Source: Lentisphaerota bacterium (lineage in GTDB: Bacteria; Verrucomicrobiota; Kiritimatiellia; JAAZAB01). Taken from it: DNA of 5,713 nucleotides. Each line of letters starts with the position of its first letter. Position 1 is the stretch's first letter. A model generated the notes under the pieces. That model did no database searches. It saw only the letters and a list, made by a program, of their open reading frames with translations, and was not told where the DNA came from. The stretch is from NCBI GenBank assembly GCA_016182435.1, contig JACPGN010000308.1, positions 1 to 5,713 on the forward strand, in the 5' to 3' direction. Shown here in pieces: positions 1 through 5,497 of the stretch. The position numbers were made by a program, and so were the translations under genes.

Positions 1-132
1 ACCGTCGTAAAGGCGGTAAGTTGCGCCGTTGGTGGAAGCCCAGCCGTTAATCGCGAACGCGAGGCAACCGAATGCCGTGATCAACGCCAACCAATGGCGG
101 TAGGACCTGCTGTTATTCCGCTTTTTGTTCAA
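1..132 (-). CDS. N-terminal fragment of a probable exported protein of unknown function (TTG start)
   Basis: An open frame runs from a TTG at 132-130 to the window edge (44 codons, exactly in frame). The translation begins MNKKRNNSRSYRHW, followed by a hydrophobic stretch LALITAFGCLAFAI and then NGWASTNGATYRLYDG. This is the layout of a Sec signal peptide: basic n-region (K3, K4, R5, R9, R12), hydrophobic core at about residues 14-28, and a small-residue c-region (G30, A32, S33), so cleavage near residues 32-33 is plausible. The TTG shares bases with the TGA stop of ppdK (TTGA), and no Shine-Dalgarno sequence lies just upstream. Expression may therefore depend on re-initiation by ribosomes finishing ppdK. 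No in-frame ATG exists nearby, and the frame stays open into ppdK, so the start is inferred from where the signal peptide begins. The mature domain lies outside the window and I cannot name a family. Confidence 0.5.
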   Translation of the reverse strand, partial: MNKKRNNSRSYRHWLALITAFGCLAFAINGWASTNGATYRLYDG

Positions 133-2858
133 GAGTTTTTTATGGCCGCCTGGGCGGCCGCCAGGCGCGCGATCGGCACGCGGAACGGACTGCAACTTAC
201 GTAATTCAGCCCGGTTTTGAAGCAGAACTCGACCGAGGCCGGGTCGCCGCCCTGTTCGCCGCAGATGCCGATTTTCAGCCCCGGGCGCGTCCGGCGGCCC
301 TTCTGCACGGCCAGTTGAATCAATTGCCCGATGCCTTCGGAGTCAATGGTCTGGAAAGGATCGGCCGTCAGGATTTTTTTCTCCAGATACTCGTGCAGGA
401 AGCCGCCCATGTCGTCCCGGCTGAATCCGAAGCCCATCTGGGTCAGGTCGTTCGTGCCGAACGAGAAAAACTCGGCTTCCGCGGCCAGCTTATCAGCCGT
501 GAGGCAGGCGCGCGGGATTTCAATCATCGTGCCGTAGGTGTGCGGAATTTTTTTCAGCCCCAGCCGCTCCAGCGCTTGGGCATGGATTTTCCGGCATAGC
601 TCTTTCTGGTCGCGCAATTCGCGCGCGTCGCAAGTTACCGGCACCATGATTTCAGGCTGGCATTTTTTGCCGGCCTTGATCAATTCGCCCGCGGCTTCCA
701 AGATGGCGCGCACCTGCATTTCGGTCACTTCCGGATAAGTGATGCCCAGGCGCACGCCGCGGTGCCCCATCATGGGGTTGGATTCATGCAGTTGCTCGCC
801 GCGTTGGCGGACCTCGGCCAAGGTGAGACCCAGGCTCTCGGCCAGCTCGCGCTGCTTCTCCTCGCCCTGCGGCACGAACTCATGCAGCGGCGGATCGAGC
901 AGCCGGATCGTAACGGGCCAGCCTTCCATCGCTGCCAGAGTGCCCTTGATCGAGGCCTTAACAAACGGGAACAGCTCGGAAAGCGCCCGGCGGCGTTCGT
1001 CAGCCGTTTTGCTCAAAATCATCTTGCGCAGCAGGAAGAGCGGCTGATCGCTACCCTGGCCGTAGAACATGTGCTCGGTCCGGAACAGCCCTATGCCTTC
1101 CGCCCCGAAAGCGCGGGCAATCCGGGCGTCGGCGGGCGTATCGGCGTTGGCGCGCACGCCCAGCGTCCGGAAGGTGTCCGCCATTTTCATGAATTTCTGG
1201 AAACGCGGATTTTCCGTGGCATCCACCATCGAGAGTTCACCGGCATAGACGTAGCCCCTGGTCCCGTTCAGCGTGAAGCGAGCGCCTTCGCTGAAGGTCT
1301 GGCTTCCGACCGTCAGCGTCCGGGTGGCAGCGTCAATGTGCAACCCCCCTGCGCCGACGATGCAGCACTTGCCCCAGCCGCGCGCCACCAGGGCCGCGTG
1401 ACTGGTCATGCCGCCGCGCGCCGTGAGGATGCCGGCGGCCGCGCGCATGCCTTCCACGTCTTCCGGATTGGTTTCTTCGCGCACGAGGATAACCGTCTTG
1501 CCCGCCTTGGCCCATTCCACGGCGGCTGCAGCCGTGAACACAATTTGCCCGACGGCCCCGCCTGGTCCGGCCGGCAAGCCCTTGGCCAGGATTTTCGCGG
1601 TCTTTTCCGCCGCGGGATTGACAATCGGATGCAAGAGCTCGTCCAACTGCGCGGGCGACACCCGCCGGACGGCTTCGGCTTTGGAGATCAGTTTCTCGGA
1701 GAGCATATCCATGGCCATATTCAACGCGGCCGTGCCCGTGCGTTTGCCGACGCGGCATTGCAGCATATAGAGCTTGCCTTCCTGGATGGTGAATTCGATG
1801 TCCTGCATGTCGCGGTAATGCTTTTCGAGTTTTTTCTGGATACGGTCGAGCTCGGCATAGACCGGCGGCATGGCCTTTTCCAGCGAGGGCAAATGCCGGT
1901 TTTGTTCGTTCTTGGTGGCTTCGTTCAGCGGGTTGGGCGTGCGGATGCCGGCGACGACGTCCTCGCCCTGGGCGTTTACCAGCCATTCGCCGTAAAACTT
2001 GTGTTCGCCCGTGGCCGGGTTGCGGCTGAAGGCCACGCCCGTGGCCGAGGTGTTGCCCATGTTGCCGAAGACCATTGCCTGGACGTTGACCGCCGTGCCC
2101 CACTCGTCGGGAATGCCCTCGATCCGCCGGTAAGCGATGGCGCGCTTGCCGTTCCAGCTCTTGAACACGGCGCCAATCCCGCCCCATAATTGCGCGAGCG
2201 CATCATCAGGAAACGGCTGACCGAGCGCTTCCCGGACGCGCTGCTTAAAGTCTGCCACCAATTGCTTGAGGTCGGCGGCAGTCAGGTCGGTATCGGCTTT
2301 ATAGCCCTTGCTGGTCTTAAGCGCAGCGAGCAGCTCATCCAATTGCCGGCGAATGCCCTGGCCTTCGGCGGGTTCGATGCCTTCGGCCTTTTCCATGACG
2401 ACATCGGCGAACATCATGATCAATCTCCGGTAGGCGTCATAGACGAAGCGCTCGTTACCGGTCCGGGCAATCAAGCCGGGGATGGTGCGCGCGCAAAGCC
2501 CCACGTTAAGCACGGTTTCCATCATACCGGGCATGGAGCTCCGCGCACCGGAGCGGCAGGAGACCAGCAGCGGATTTTGCGGGTCACCGAACTTCATCCC
2601 CATCAGCGCTTCCGTGCGCTTCAGGGCCGTTTGGACTTCGTCGGCCAGGCCGGCCGGAAACTTCATTTTATTCTTGAAGAAATCCACGCAGCATGCGGTG
2701 CTGATGATAAAGCCGGCCGGCACGGGCAGAAGCAAGCCGCACATCTCGGCCAGGTTGGCGCCCTTGCCGCCCAGCAGGTTCTTCATGCCGGCGTTGCCTT
2801 CGGTGTTCTTCCGGCCCGGCCCGAACAAATACACGTATTTTTCGCGCTTGTGTGGCAT
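129..2858 (-). CDS. ppdK: Pyruvate, phosphate dikinase (PPDK)
   Basis: Cytosolic enzyme that reversibly converts pyruvate + ATP + Pi to phosphoenolpyruvate + AMP + PPi, serving gluconeogenesis or PPi-linked glycolysis. The 909 residues are slightly longer than the usual ~875-900, and all three domains are complete. The N-terminal ATP-grasp domain (about 1-380) has GGKGANLAEM at 30-39, the SCRSGARSSMPGMMETVLNVG block at 100-120, and NPATGE near 280. The swivelling phosphohistidine domain (about 410-545) has GGMTSHAALVARGWG with phospho-acceptor His487. The C-terminal PEP/pyruvate TIM barrel (about 555-905) has FRTEHMF at 592-598, NPMMGHRGVRLGI at 694-706, EIP near 780, FSFGTNDLTQ at 798-807, and GICGEQGGDP with catalytic Cys866. 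The family often has His where Gln869 sits; this is a small variation. The ATG at 2858 is preceded by AAAGG (2871-2867) with an 8-nt gap. A TTG-started gene overlaps the stop, so the two may be co-transcribed. No terminator follows, and no convincing promoter was found upstream, where a REP-like repeat sits. Confidence 0.97.
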   Translation of the reverse strand: MPHKREKYVYLFGPGRKNTEGNAGMKNLLGGKGANLAEMCGLLLPVPAGFIISTACCVDFFKNKMKFPAGLADEVQTALKRTEALMGMKFGDPQNPLLVSCRSGARSSMPGMMETVLNVGLCARTIPGLIARTGNERFVYDAYRRLIMMFADVVMEKAEGIEPAEGQGIRRQLDELLAALKTSKGYKADTDLTAADLKQLVADFKQRVREALGQPFPDDALAQLWGGIGAVFKSWNGKRAIAYRRIEGIPDEWGTAVNVQAMVFGNMGNTSATGVAFSRNPATGEHKFYGEWLVNAQGEDVVAGIRTPNPLNEATKNEQNRHLPSLEKAMPPVYAELDRIQKKLEKHYRDMQDIEFTIQEGKLYMLQCRVGKRTGTAALNMAMDMLSEKLISKAEAVRRVSPAQLDELLHPIVNPAAEKTAKILAKGLPAGPGGAVGQIVFTAAAAVEWAKAGKTVILVREETNPEDVEGMRAAAGILTARGGMTSHAALVARGWGKCCIVGAGGLHIDAATRTLTVGSQTFSEGARFTLNGTRGYVYAGELSMVDATENPRFQKFMKMADTFRTLGVRANADTPADARIARAFGAEGIGLFRTEHMFYGQGSDQPLFLLRKMILSKTADERRRALSELFPFVKASIKGTLAAMEGWPVTIRLLDPPLHEFVPQGEEKQRELAESLGLTLAEVRQRGEQLHESNPMMGHRGVRLGITYPEVTEMQVRAILEAAGELIKAGKKCQPEIMVPVTCDARELRDQKELCRKIHAQALERLGLKKIPHTYGTMIEIPRACLTADKLAAEAEFFSFGTNDLTQMGFGFSRDDMGGFLHEYLEKKILTADPFQTIDSEGIGQLIQLAVQKGRRTRPGLKIGICGEQGGDPASVEFCFKTGLNYVSCSPFRVPIARLAAAQAAIKNS

Positions 2859-2893
2859 AAATGAAACCTTTCGGGCGTGTTGCCCAAATAATT

Positions 2894-2965
2894 CGCGCCA
2901 TAGGGATGGCGCTCCTACATGCCGTTTTTGTAGTATTCGTGTAGGAGCGCTGCCCCGCCAGCGCG
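2894..2965. repeat. REP-like inverted pair with GTAG heads (BIME-like)
   Basis: Two stem-loops face each other in the spacer upstream of ppdK. The left unit, read on the minus strand, is TGTAGGA followed by a perfect 7-bp stem (GCGCCAT 2895-2901, loop AGGG, ATGGCGC 2906-2912, plus-strand coordinates). The right unit, read on the plus strand, is TGTAGGA followed by a 6-bp stem (GCGCTG 2947-2952, loop CCCCGC, CAGCGC 2959-2964). The heads and first stem halves form an exact 11-bp inverted repeat, GCGCTCCTACA (2909-2919) with TGTAGGAGCGC (2940-2950), around a 20-nt spacer. A GTAG tetranucleotide 5' of a short imperfect palindrome is the known layout of bacterial REP sequences mobilised by RAYT (TnpA-REP) transposases, and two inverted REPs form a BIME. 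The assignment rests on structure only; copies elsewhere cannot be seen here. Confidence 0.6.
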
Positions 2966-3020
2966 AAAAAAGCCGGCAATTATTCCGCGGCGGGTAAGAT
3001 TAGCACTCCGACTTCGGCGG

Positions 3021-3074
3021 TCAATAACAATAAAGGCCAGGGTCCCGACTCTCTCAGGAGTCGAGACACTGGCC
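3021..3074 (-). terminator. Hairpin terminator of the pseudopilin gene
   Basis: On the minus strand, 29 nt after the pseudopilin stop, a long stem forms between 3074-3058 and 3051-3035. It consists of GGCCAG/CTGGCC (6 bp), one mismatch, GTC/GAC (3 bp), one mismatch, and CGACTC/GAGTCG (6 bp), closing a 6-nt loop (3052-3057). The minus-strand sequence just past the stem is TTTATTGTTATTGA, which is T-rich although interrupted. This is a good candidate for intrinsic termination. The direction is set by the T-rich tract and by the gene upstream; nothing on the plus strand ends here. Confidence 0.72.
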
Positions 3075-3103
3075 CGGTTAGTTCAGCGCTGCCGGCCAAC
3101 CGA

Positions 3104-3754
3104 TCAGAACATGAGAATGTTGGTTCCGGTGACGCCGCTGAAAGCATTCGTCACAATGCTGTTGGTGATATAGAGCGAACTGCCGCTCACGTTGGTGGTA
3201 TCTGCCCACAAGCCCTGGCCGGCTACTTTTACCATGTTGCCGCCCTGCGGAATTGCGCCTTTTTTGTGATTGAGTCCCCAGTTAGTAGAGGATACCGCCA
3301 CATCGGCCCGGGATCCCGGCCCATTCATGTCGCAAAGAATTACCTTGTCACCATCCGCGGACGATCGGCCGGCAAAATAATTATAGGAACTGTTGTTAGT
3401 GGATATGTTGGCCAGGGTATCGGCCGGTGTCGTGCCATAATCTCCGGCCGCCGTGGGGCAGACGAACATTTCCGGGGTGATCCCGCCTTCGGCGGTGATG
3501 ACGCCGTTGGTGCCAGCTAAGTTGCTGGGCGGAAAGTTCGGACGGAACTGGGCGGCTGGGTTCAAGCCCCAGGCCGCGATAGTCTTATAAATACCGTTCT
3601 GGTTGGCCAGACACTTCACCCGCCGCGCCTTTTCGCGCACATCGCCCAGGTTCGGCAAAAGCAACCCGGCCAAAATGGCGATAATGGCGATAACTACCAG
3701 CAGTTCCACCAGGGTAAAAGCCCGTTTCGGAATTTGTCGCCAGATGTGTTTCAT
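3104..3754 (-). CDS. Type II secretion/pilin-like pseudopilin (N-terminal methylation motif protein, DUF1559-like layout)
   Basis: A 216-residue protein with a class III (type IV pilin-like) signal. A short basic leader [12 protein letters not shown] is followed by [22 protein letters not shown], the hydrophobic helix with Glu at mature position 5 (E17). Prepilin peptidase would cut between A12 and F13. Ala replaces the commoner Gly at -1, which the enzyme tolerates in related proteins. After the helix comes [22 protein letters not shown], the amphipathic continuation typical of PVC pseudopilins, then a globular part with FVCP (97-100) and SSYNYFAGR near 122-130. The [20 protein letters not shown] segment (162-181) is reminiscent of the NH...GGNVLFADGHV end of DUF1559 proteins, with the DGHV part not conserved. 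The product is expected in the inner membrane or periplasm, possibly assembled into a pseudopilus; the specific role is unknown. The gene stands alone with its own promoter, strong Shine-Dalgarno sequence and terminator, and no secretion genes are adjacent. Confidence 0.9.
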   Translation of the reverse strand: MKHIWRQIPKRAFTLVELLVVIAIIAILAGLLLPNLGDVREKARRVKCLANQNGIYKTIAAWGLNPAAQFRPNFPPSNLAGTNGVITAEGGITPEMFVCPTAAGDYGTTPADTLANISTNNSSYNYFAGRSSADGDKVILCDMNGPGSRADVAVSSTNWGLNHKKGAIPQGGNMVKVAGQGLWADTTNVSGSSLYITNSIVTNAFSGVTGTNILMF

Positions 3755-3758
3755 GACG

Positions 3759-3766
3759 TCCTCCTT
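3759..3766 (-). promoter_or_regulatory. Strong Shine-Dalgarno site of the pseudopilin gene
   Basis: The minus strand reads AAGGAGGA directly upstream of the ATG at 3754, with 4 nt between. This is a near-perfect complement to the 16S rRNA 3' end and is much stronger than the sites of the other genes here (AAAGG for ppdK, a weak GAAG for queA). It fixes the start codon and suggests high translation of the pseudopilin. Confidence 0.85.
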
Positions 3767-3815
3767 CTTGAAGGTTGTTCGAAATTGCCAATAGCTATTT
3801 GTTTCTTCTACTTAT

Positions 3816-3844
3816 ACGATAATCATTTCGTAGTTATGAGTCAA
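3816..3844 (-). promoter_or_regulatory. Sigma70-type promoter of the pseudopilin gene
   Basis: On the minus strand, TTGACT (3844-3839; 5 of 6 consensus bases) and TATCGT (3821-3816; 4 of 6) are separated by exactly 17 bp. This predicts a transcript start near 3809 and a leader of about 55 nt before the ATG. The region just upstream of the -35 (3846-3865) is very AT-rich and could act as an UP element. It contains two direct GATATTT copies (plus-strand 3847-3853 and 3856-3862) about one helical turn apart, which could also bind a regulator. The AT-rich patch stands out from the GC-rich surroundings. Confidence 0.65.
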
Positions 3845-3876
3845 CAGATATTTTCGATATTTGTATGGGCAGGAAT

Positions 3877-3910
3877 GTCCCGCCTATTGGCGGGATCGCC
3901 TACGGCGGAC
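3877..3910. repeat. GC-rich hairpin cluster with alternative pairings
   Basis: TCCCGCC (3878-3884) and GGCGGGA (3889-3895) form a perfect 7-bp stem with loop TATT. Immediately after comes ATCGCCTACGGCGGAC (3895-3910), whose GGCGGAC can pair instead with the same left arm (one bulged C), so two foldbacks compete. It lies just upstream of the pseudopilin promoter and next to the larger hairpin array. There is no T-tract on either strand, so it does not look like a terminator. A similar arrangement occurs at 5324-5360. Confidence 0.5.
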
Positions 3911-3920
3911 AATGTTTATA

Positions 3921-4131
3921 GCCGCGACCCCAACGGGGTCGAACATCATAGCCCAGGATCGCTGGGTTGGTGGAGCGTCCGAGCAAAAGAATGCTCCCTG
4001 AAGGGGAGCTACCTTCCGAGGAGGTCGGGCAGATGTTGCACCCCTACAGGGTGCGGGAGGGTTTTCGGAAACACCTTTTGTCCTGGGGTTGCGCCCCAGG
4101 CTATGATGTAGCTGCCCTTCAGGCAGCGGAA
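3921..4131. repeat. Mirror-symmetric array of six short hairpins (probable multi-copy intergenic element)
   Basis: This fills most of the 415-bp non-coding gap between the pseudopilin and queA. There are six perfect stems, each closing a 5-nt loop: CGACCC/GGGTCG (3925-3941), CCCAG/CTGGG (3952-3966), GCTCCC/GGGAGC (3993-4009), GCACCC/GGGTGC (4038-4054), CCTGGGG/CCCCAGG (4082-4100) and GCTGCC/GGCAGC (4111-4127). Hairpins 1 and 2 are joined by a segment containing ACATCATAGCC (3943-3953). Hairpins 5 and 6 are joined by its exact reverse complement, GGCTATGATGT (4099-4109). The midpoints of hairpin pairs 1/6, 2/5 and 3/4 all fall within about 3 nt of position 4025, so the whole element is an imperfect palindrome. 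Open frames through it have no coding character. From memory, comparable strings of 'GACCCC-AACG-GGGTC'-type hairpins recur between genes in PVC and Bacteroidetes genomes. Function is unknown; it could be a non-autonomous mobile element or a structured RNA. Confidence 0.7.
4078..4107 (+). promoter_or_regulatory. Candidate promoter for queA inside the hairpin array
   Basis: TTGTCC (4078-4083; 4 of 6) and TATGAT (4102-4107; 5 of 6) are 18 bp apart, about 63 nt upstream of the queA ATG. The -10-like hexamer is part of the right GGCTATGATGT arm of the symmetric repeat, and the spacer is occupied by a GC-rich hairpin. This is therefore a weak candidate, but no better promoter was seen upstream of queA. 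Confidence 0.25.
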
Positions 4132-4169
4132 ACAAACAGTATCAGTTGCCGCCCTTGAAGACCTAATTC

Positions 4170-5210
4170 ATGAAAACAGCCGATTTTTTCTATCACCTGC
4201 CGCCGGAGTTTATCGCCCAGCAGCCGGCCCCTCACCGCGCCCAGGCACGGCTAATGGTTGTCCGGCGCGCCGCCGGCGCCTGCGAACACCACCAGGTAAC
4301 CGAGCTTCCGGCGCTGCTCAGTCCTGGCGATTTGCTGGTGGTGAATGATACGCGCGTTATCCCGGCCCGCCTGTATGGCCGCAAGGTCGGCACAGGCGGA
4401 CAGGTGGAAATCCTGCTGGTCGAGGAAACCGCCCCGGACATATGGGAAGCGCTTCTGCGCGCTTCGCATCCCAAACCCGGCGATTGCCTGGAGCTGGCCG
4501 GCGGACAAATCCGGGCGGAAATCCTGGCGGTCGGCGAAGGACGCGTGACGCTGCGTCTAAAGCATGAGCGCCCGCTCCCGGAGATTCTGGCAACCGATGG
4601 CGTAGTCCCGCTGCCGCCCTACATCAAGCGCGTTCGCGCTGACACCCAAGCTCAGGCCGCGGACCGGGAACGTTATCAGACGGTTTACGCTCGCAACCCC
4701 GGCGCCGTGGCCGCGCCGACCGCCGGGTTGCACTTCACCGAGGCGCTCTTGGCAACACTCAAGCGGCAGGGCGTCCGGCATACGGCCATAACCCTCCACG
4801 TCGGCCCGGGCACTTTCCAGCCCGTGAGGACCGCCGAAATTGAACAGCACCGGATGGAGGCGGAGCGTTACACGGTGCCGGAAGCTACGGCGCGGCTTAT
4901 CCGCGAAACTCGCGCGAAGGGTGGACGGATTGTGGCGGTTGGCAGCACCGTAGTGCGCGCGCTGGAAACCGTGGCGGCGGAGCCTGGCGCCGTGGCGGCC
5001 GCTTGCGGCCGCAGTAATCTGTTTATCTACCCGCCCTATGCCTTCCATGCGGTGGATGCGCTCCTGACCAATTTCCACCTGCCTTGCTCCACCCTGCTGA
5101 TGATGGTCAGCGCCTTCGCCGGCTATGACCTGATTCGCCGGGCCTACCAGGAAGCGATTCAGGAGCGCTACCGCTTCTACAGTTACGGGGATTGCATGCT
5201 GATACTGTGA
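4170..5210 (+). CDS. queA: tRNA preQ1(34) S-adenosylmethionine ribosyltransferase-isomerase
   Basis: Cytosolic enzyme of queuosine synthesis. It transfers and isomerises the ribosyl part of S-adenosylmethionine onto preQ1 at wobble position 34 of Asp, Asn, His and Tyr tRNAs, giving epoxyqueuosine. The 346 residues match the family length, and the family blocks are in order: DFFYHLPPEFIAQQP near the start (5-19), LLVVNDTRVIPARLYGRK (55-72), PLPPYIKR (147-154), RYQTVYARNPGAVAAPTAGLHFT (168-190), LHVGPGTFQPV (209-219), VGSTVVRALE (257-266), TNFHLPCSTLLMMVSAFAG (300-318) and YRFYSYGDCMLIL at the C-terminus (family usually YRFYSFGDAMLI). The ATG at 4170 fits the conserved N-terminus. It has only a weak GAAG (4157-4160) ahead of it. 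No other queuosine gene (tgt, queG, yajC) is adjacent; the next gene is tkt, 287 bp downstream, and it probably has its own unit. Confidence 0.97.
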   Translation: MKTADFFYHLPPEFIAQQPAPHRAQARLMVVRRAAGACEHHQVTELPALLSPGDLLVVNDTRVIPARLYGRKVGTGGQVEILLVEETAPDIWEALLRASHPKPGDCLELAGGQIRAEILAVGEGRVTLRLKHERPLPEILATDGVVPLPPYIKRVRADTQAQAADRERYQTVYARNPGAVAAPTAGLHFTEALLATLKRQGVRHTAITLHVGPGTFQPVRTAEIEQHRMEAERYTVPEATARLIRETRAKGGRIVAVGSTVVRALETVAAEPGAVAAACGRSNLFIYPPYAFHAVDALLTNFHLPCSTLLMMVSAFAGYDLIRRAYQEAIQERYRFYSYGDCMLIL

Positions 5211-5216
5211 AGGGAG

Positions 5217-5236
5217 GGCGCGGCTCCGTCCGCGCC
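5217..5236 (+). terminator. Weak candidate terminator hairpin after queA
   Basis: Six bases after the queA stop, GGCGCGG (5217-5223) pairs perfectly with CCGCGCC (5230-5236) around a 6-nt loop CTCCGT. The stem is GC-only and well placed, but the following sequence (GTCCGGGCTGAG) has no T-run. Intrinsic termination is doubtful; a 3'-end stabilising hairpin or another repeat is equally possible. Confidence 0.3.
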
Positions 5237-5258
5237 GTCCGGGCTGAGAAAACCTGCC

Positions 5259-5286
5259 TTGCATTTCTGCGGCGCCGCTCTATGAT
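5259..5286 (+). promoter_or_regulatory. Candidate promoter for tkt
   Basis: TTGCAT (5259-5264; 3 of 6) and TATGAT (5281-5286; 5 of 6, followed by AAAA) are 16 bp apart. If used, the tkt transcript would carry a leader of about 200 nt containing the inverted repeats at 5324-5450. The -35 is poor, so this is tentative. Confidence 0.28.
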
Positions 5287-5323
5287 AAAAACGCTTTTGC
5301 CACGAAGGCGGTAAAAAAGCCCG

Positions 5324-5360
5324 CTGGCGCCTCCGCCAGGCACGGATCCGCACAGGCGGA
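5324..5360. repeat. Overlapping GC-rich foldback pair
   Basis: CTGGCG (5324-5329) and CGCCAG (5334-5339) form a 6-bp hairpin with loop CCTC. The overlapping TCCGCC (5332-5337) can instead pair with GGCGGA (5355-5360), so the two stems are mutually exclusive. The segment GGATCCGCACAGGCGGAAC resembles GGATCGCCTACGGCGGAC at 3893-3910, suggesting the same repeat type occurs twice in the window. No gene lies here. Confidence 0.45.
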
Positions 5361-5361
5361 A

Positions 5362-5450
5362 CCACGGATGGCACGGATAACACTGATTGTTGACGGTCGC
5401 CGGGCGACCGTCAATGCCCTGATCATCCGTGATATCCGTGTGATCAGTGG
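5362..5450. repeat. Nested inverted repeat of CACGGAT-type units around a 12-bp palindrome
   Basis: The centre is a perfect inverted repeat, TTGACGGTCGCC (5390-5401) and GGCGACCGTCAA (5403-5414), with a single central G at 5402. It is flanked on the left by CCACGGATGGCACGGATAAC (5362-5381) then ACTGATTG, and on the right by an inverted set of units (ATCCGTGATATCCGTG at 5425-5440, ending GATCAGTGG at 5450). The right flank read backwards begins CCACTGATCACACGGATATC, matching the left flank with a few substitutions. The whole could fold into one long hairpin of about 89 nt. Tandem CACGGAT/ATCCGTG units are a familiar intergenic repeat in verrucomicrobial and planctomycete genomes (from memory). 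It lies 47 bp upstream of tkt. Confidence 0.65.
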
Positions 5451-5485
5451 TAAGTTTTGGATTGCGGGCATAGTTCCGCTTTACT

Positions 5486-5490
5486 GAGGG
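5486..5490 (+). promoter_or_regulatory. Ribosome binding site of tkt
   Basis: GAGGG lies 7 nt ahead of the ATG at 5498, in an otherwise A-rich stretch (AAATAAA). It supports this ATG as the start, which also matches the family N-terminus. Confidence 0.7.
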
Positions 5491-5497
5491 AAATAAA

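Noticed and set aside
144..159. GGCCGCC-TG-GGCGGCC hairpin as a terminator at the ppdK end
   Set aside because: It lies inside the Ala-rich C-terminal codons. On the minus strand it is followed by an A-run rather than a T-run, so intrinsic termination is not supported.
1333..2187. A 284-codon minus-strand frame inside ppdK
   Set aside because: A shifted-frame shadow of ppdK with Arg/Gly/His-rich low-complexity translation and no domain. The ppdK frame shows no frameshift there.
762..2189. A 475-codon open frame on the plus strand opposite ppdK
   Set aside because: It lies wholly antisense to a full-length, motif-complete PPDK. Its translation is His/Arg/Gly-rich with no recognisable domain, as expected of a GC-rich mirror frame.
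3921..4131. CRISPR array
   Set aside because: The hairpins differ in sequence and their intervals vary (about 26, 42, 45, 45, 28 nt). There are no identical direct repeats and no cas genes.
3734..4135. Open frames (125 codons plus strand, 83 codons minus strand, 63 codons plus strand) across the hairpin array
   Set aside because: They run through the palindromic hairpins on both strands and have no family likeness. Such frames arise from the repeat itself and are often misannotated as hypothetical proteins.
3921..4169. Riboswitch (for example preQ1-type) upstream of queA
   Set aside because: The structure is a two-sided symmetric palindromic array rather than an aptamer fold. It shows no preQ1 aptamer hallmarks and no expression platform by the weak queA ribosome site.
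5390..5418. TTGACG at 5390 as a -35 element for tkt
   Set aside because: No acceptable -10 lies 16-18 bp downstream, and the hexamer is part of the perfect palindrome.
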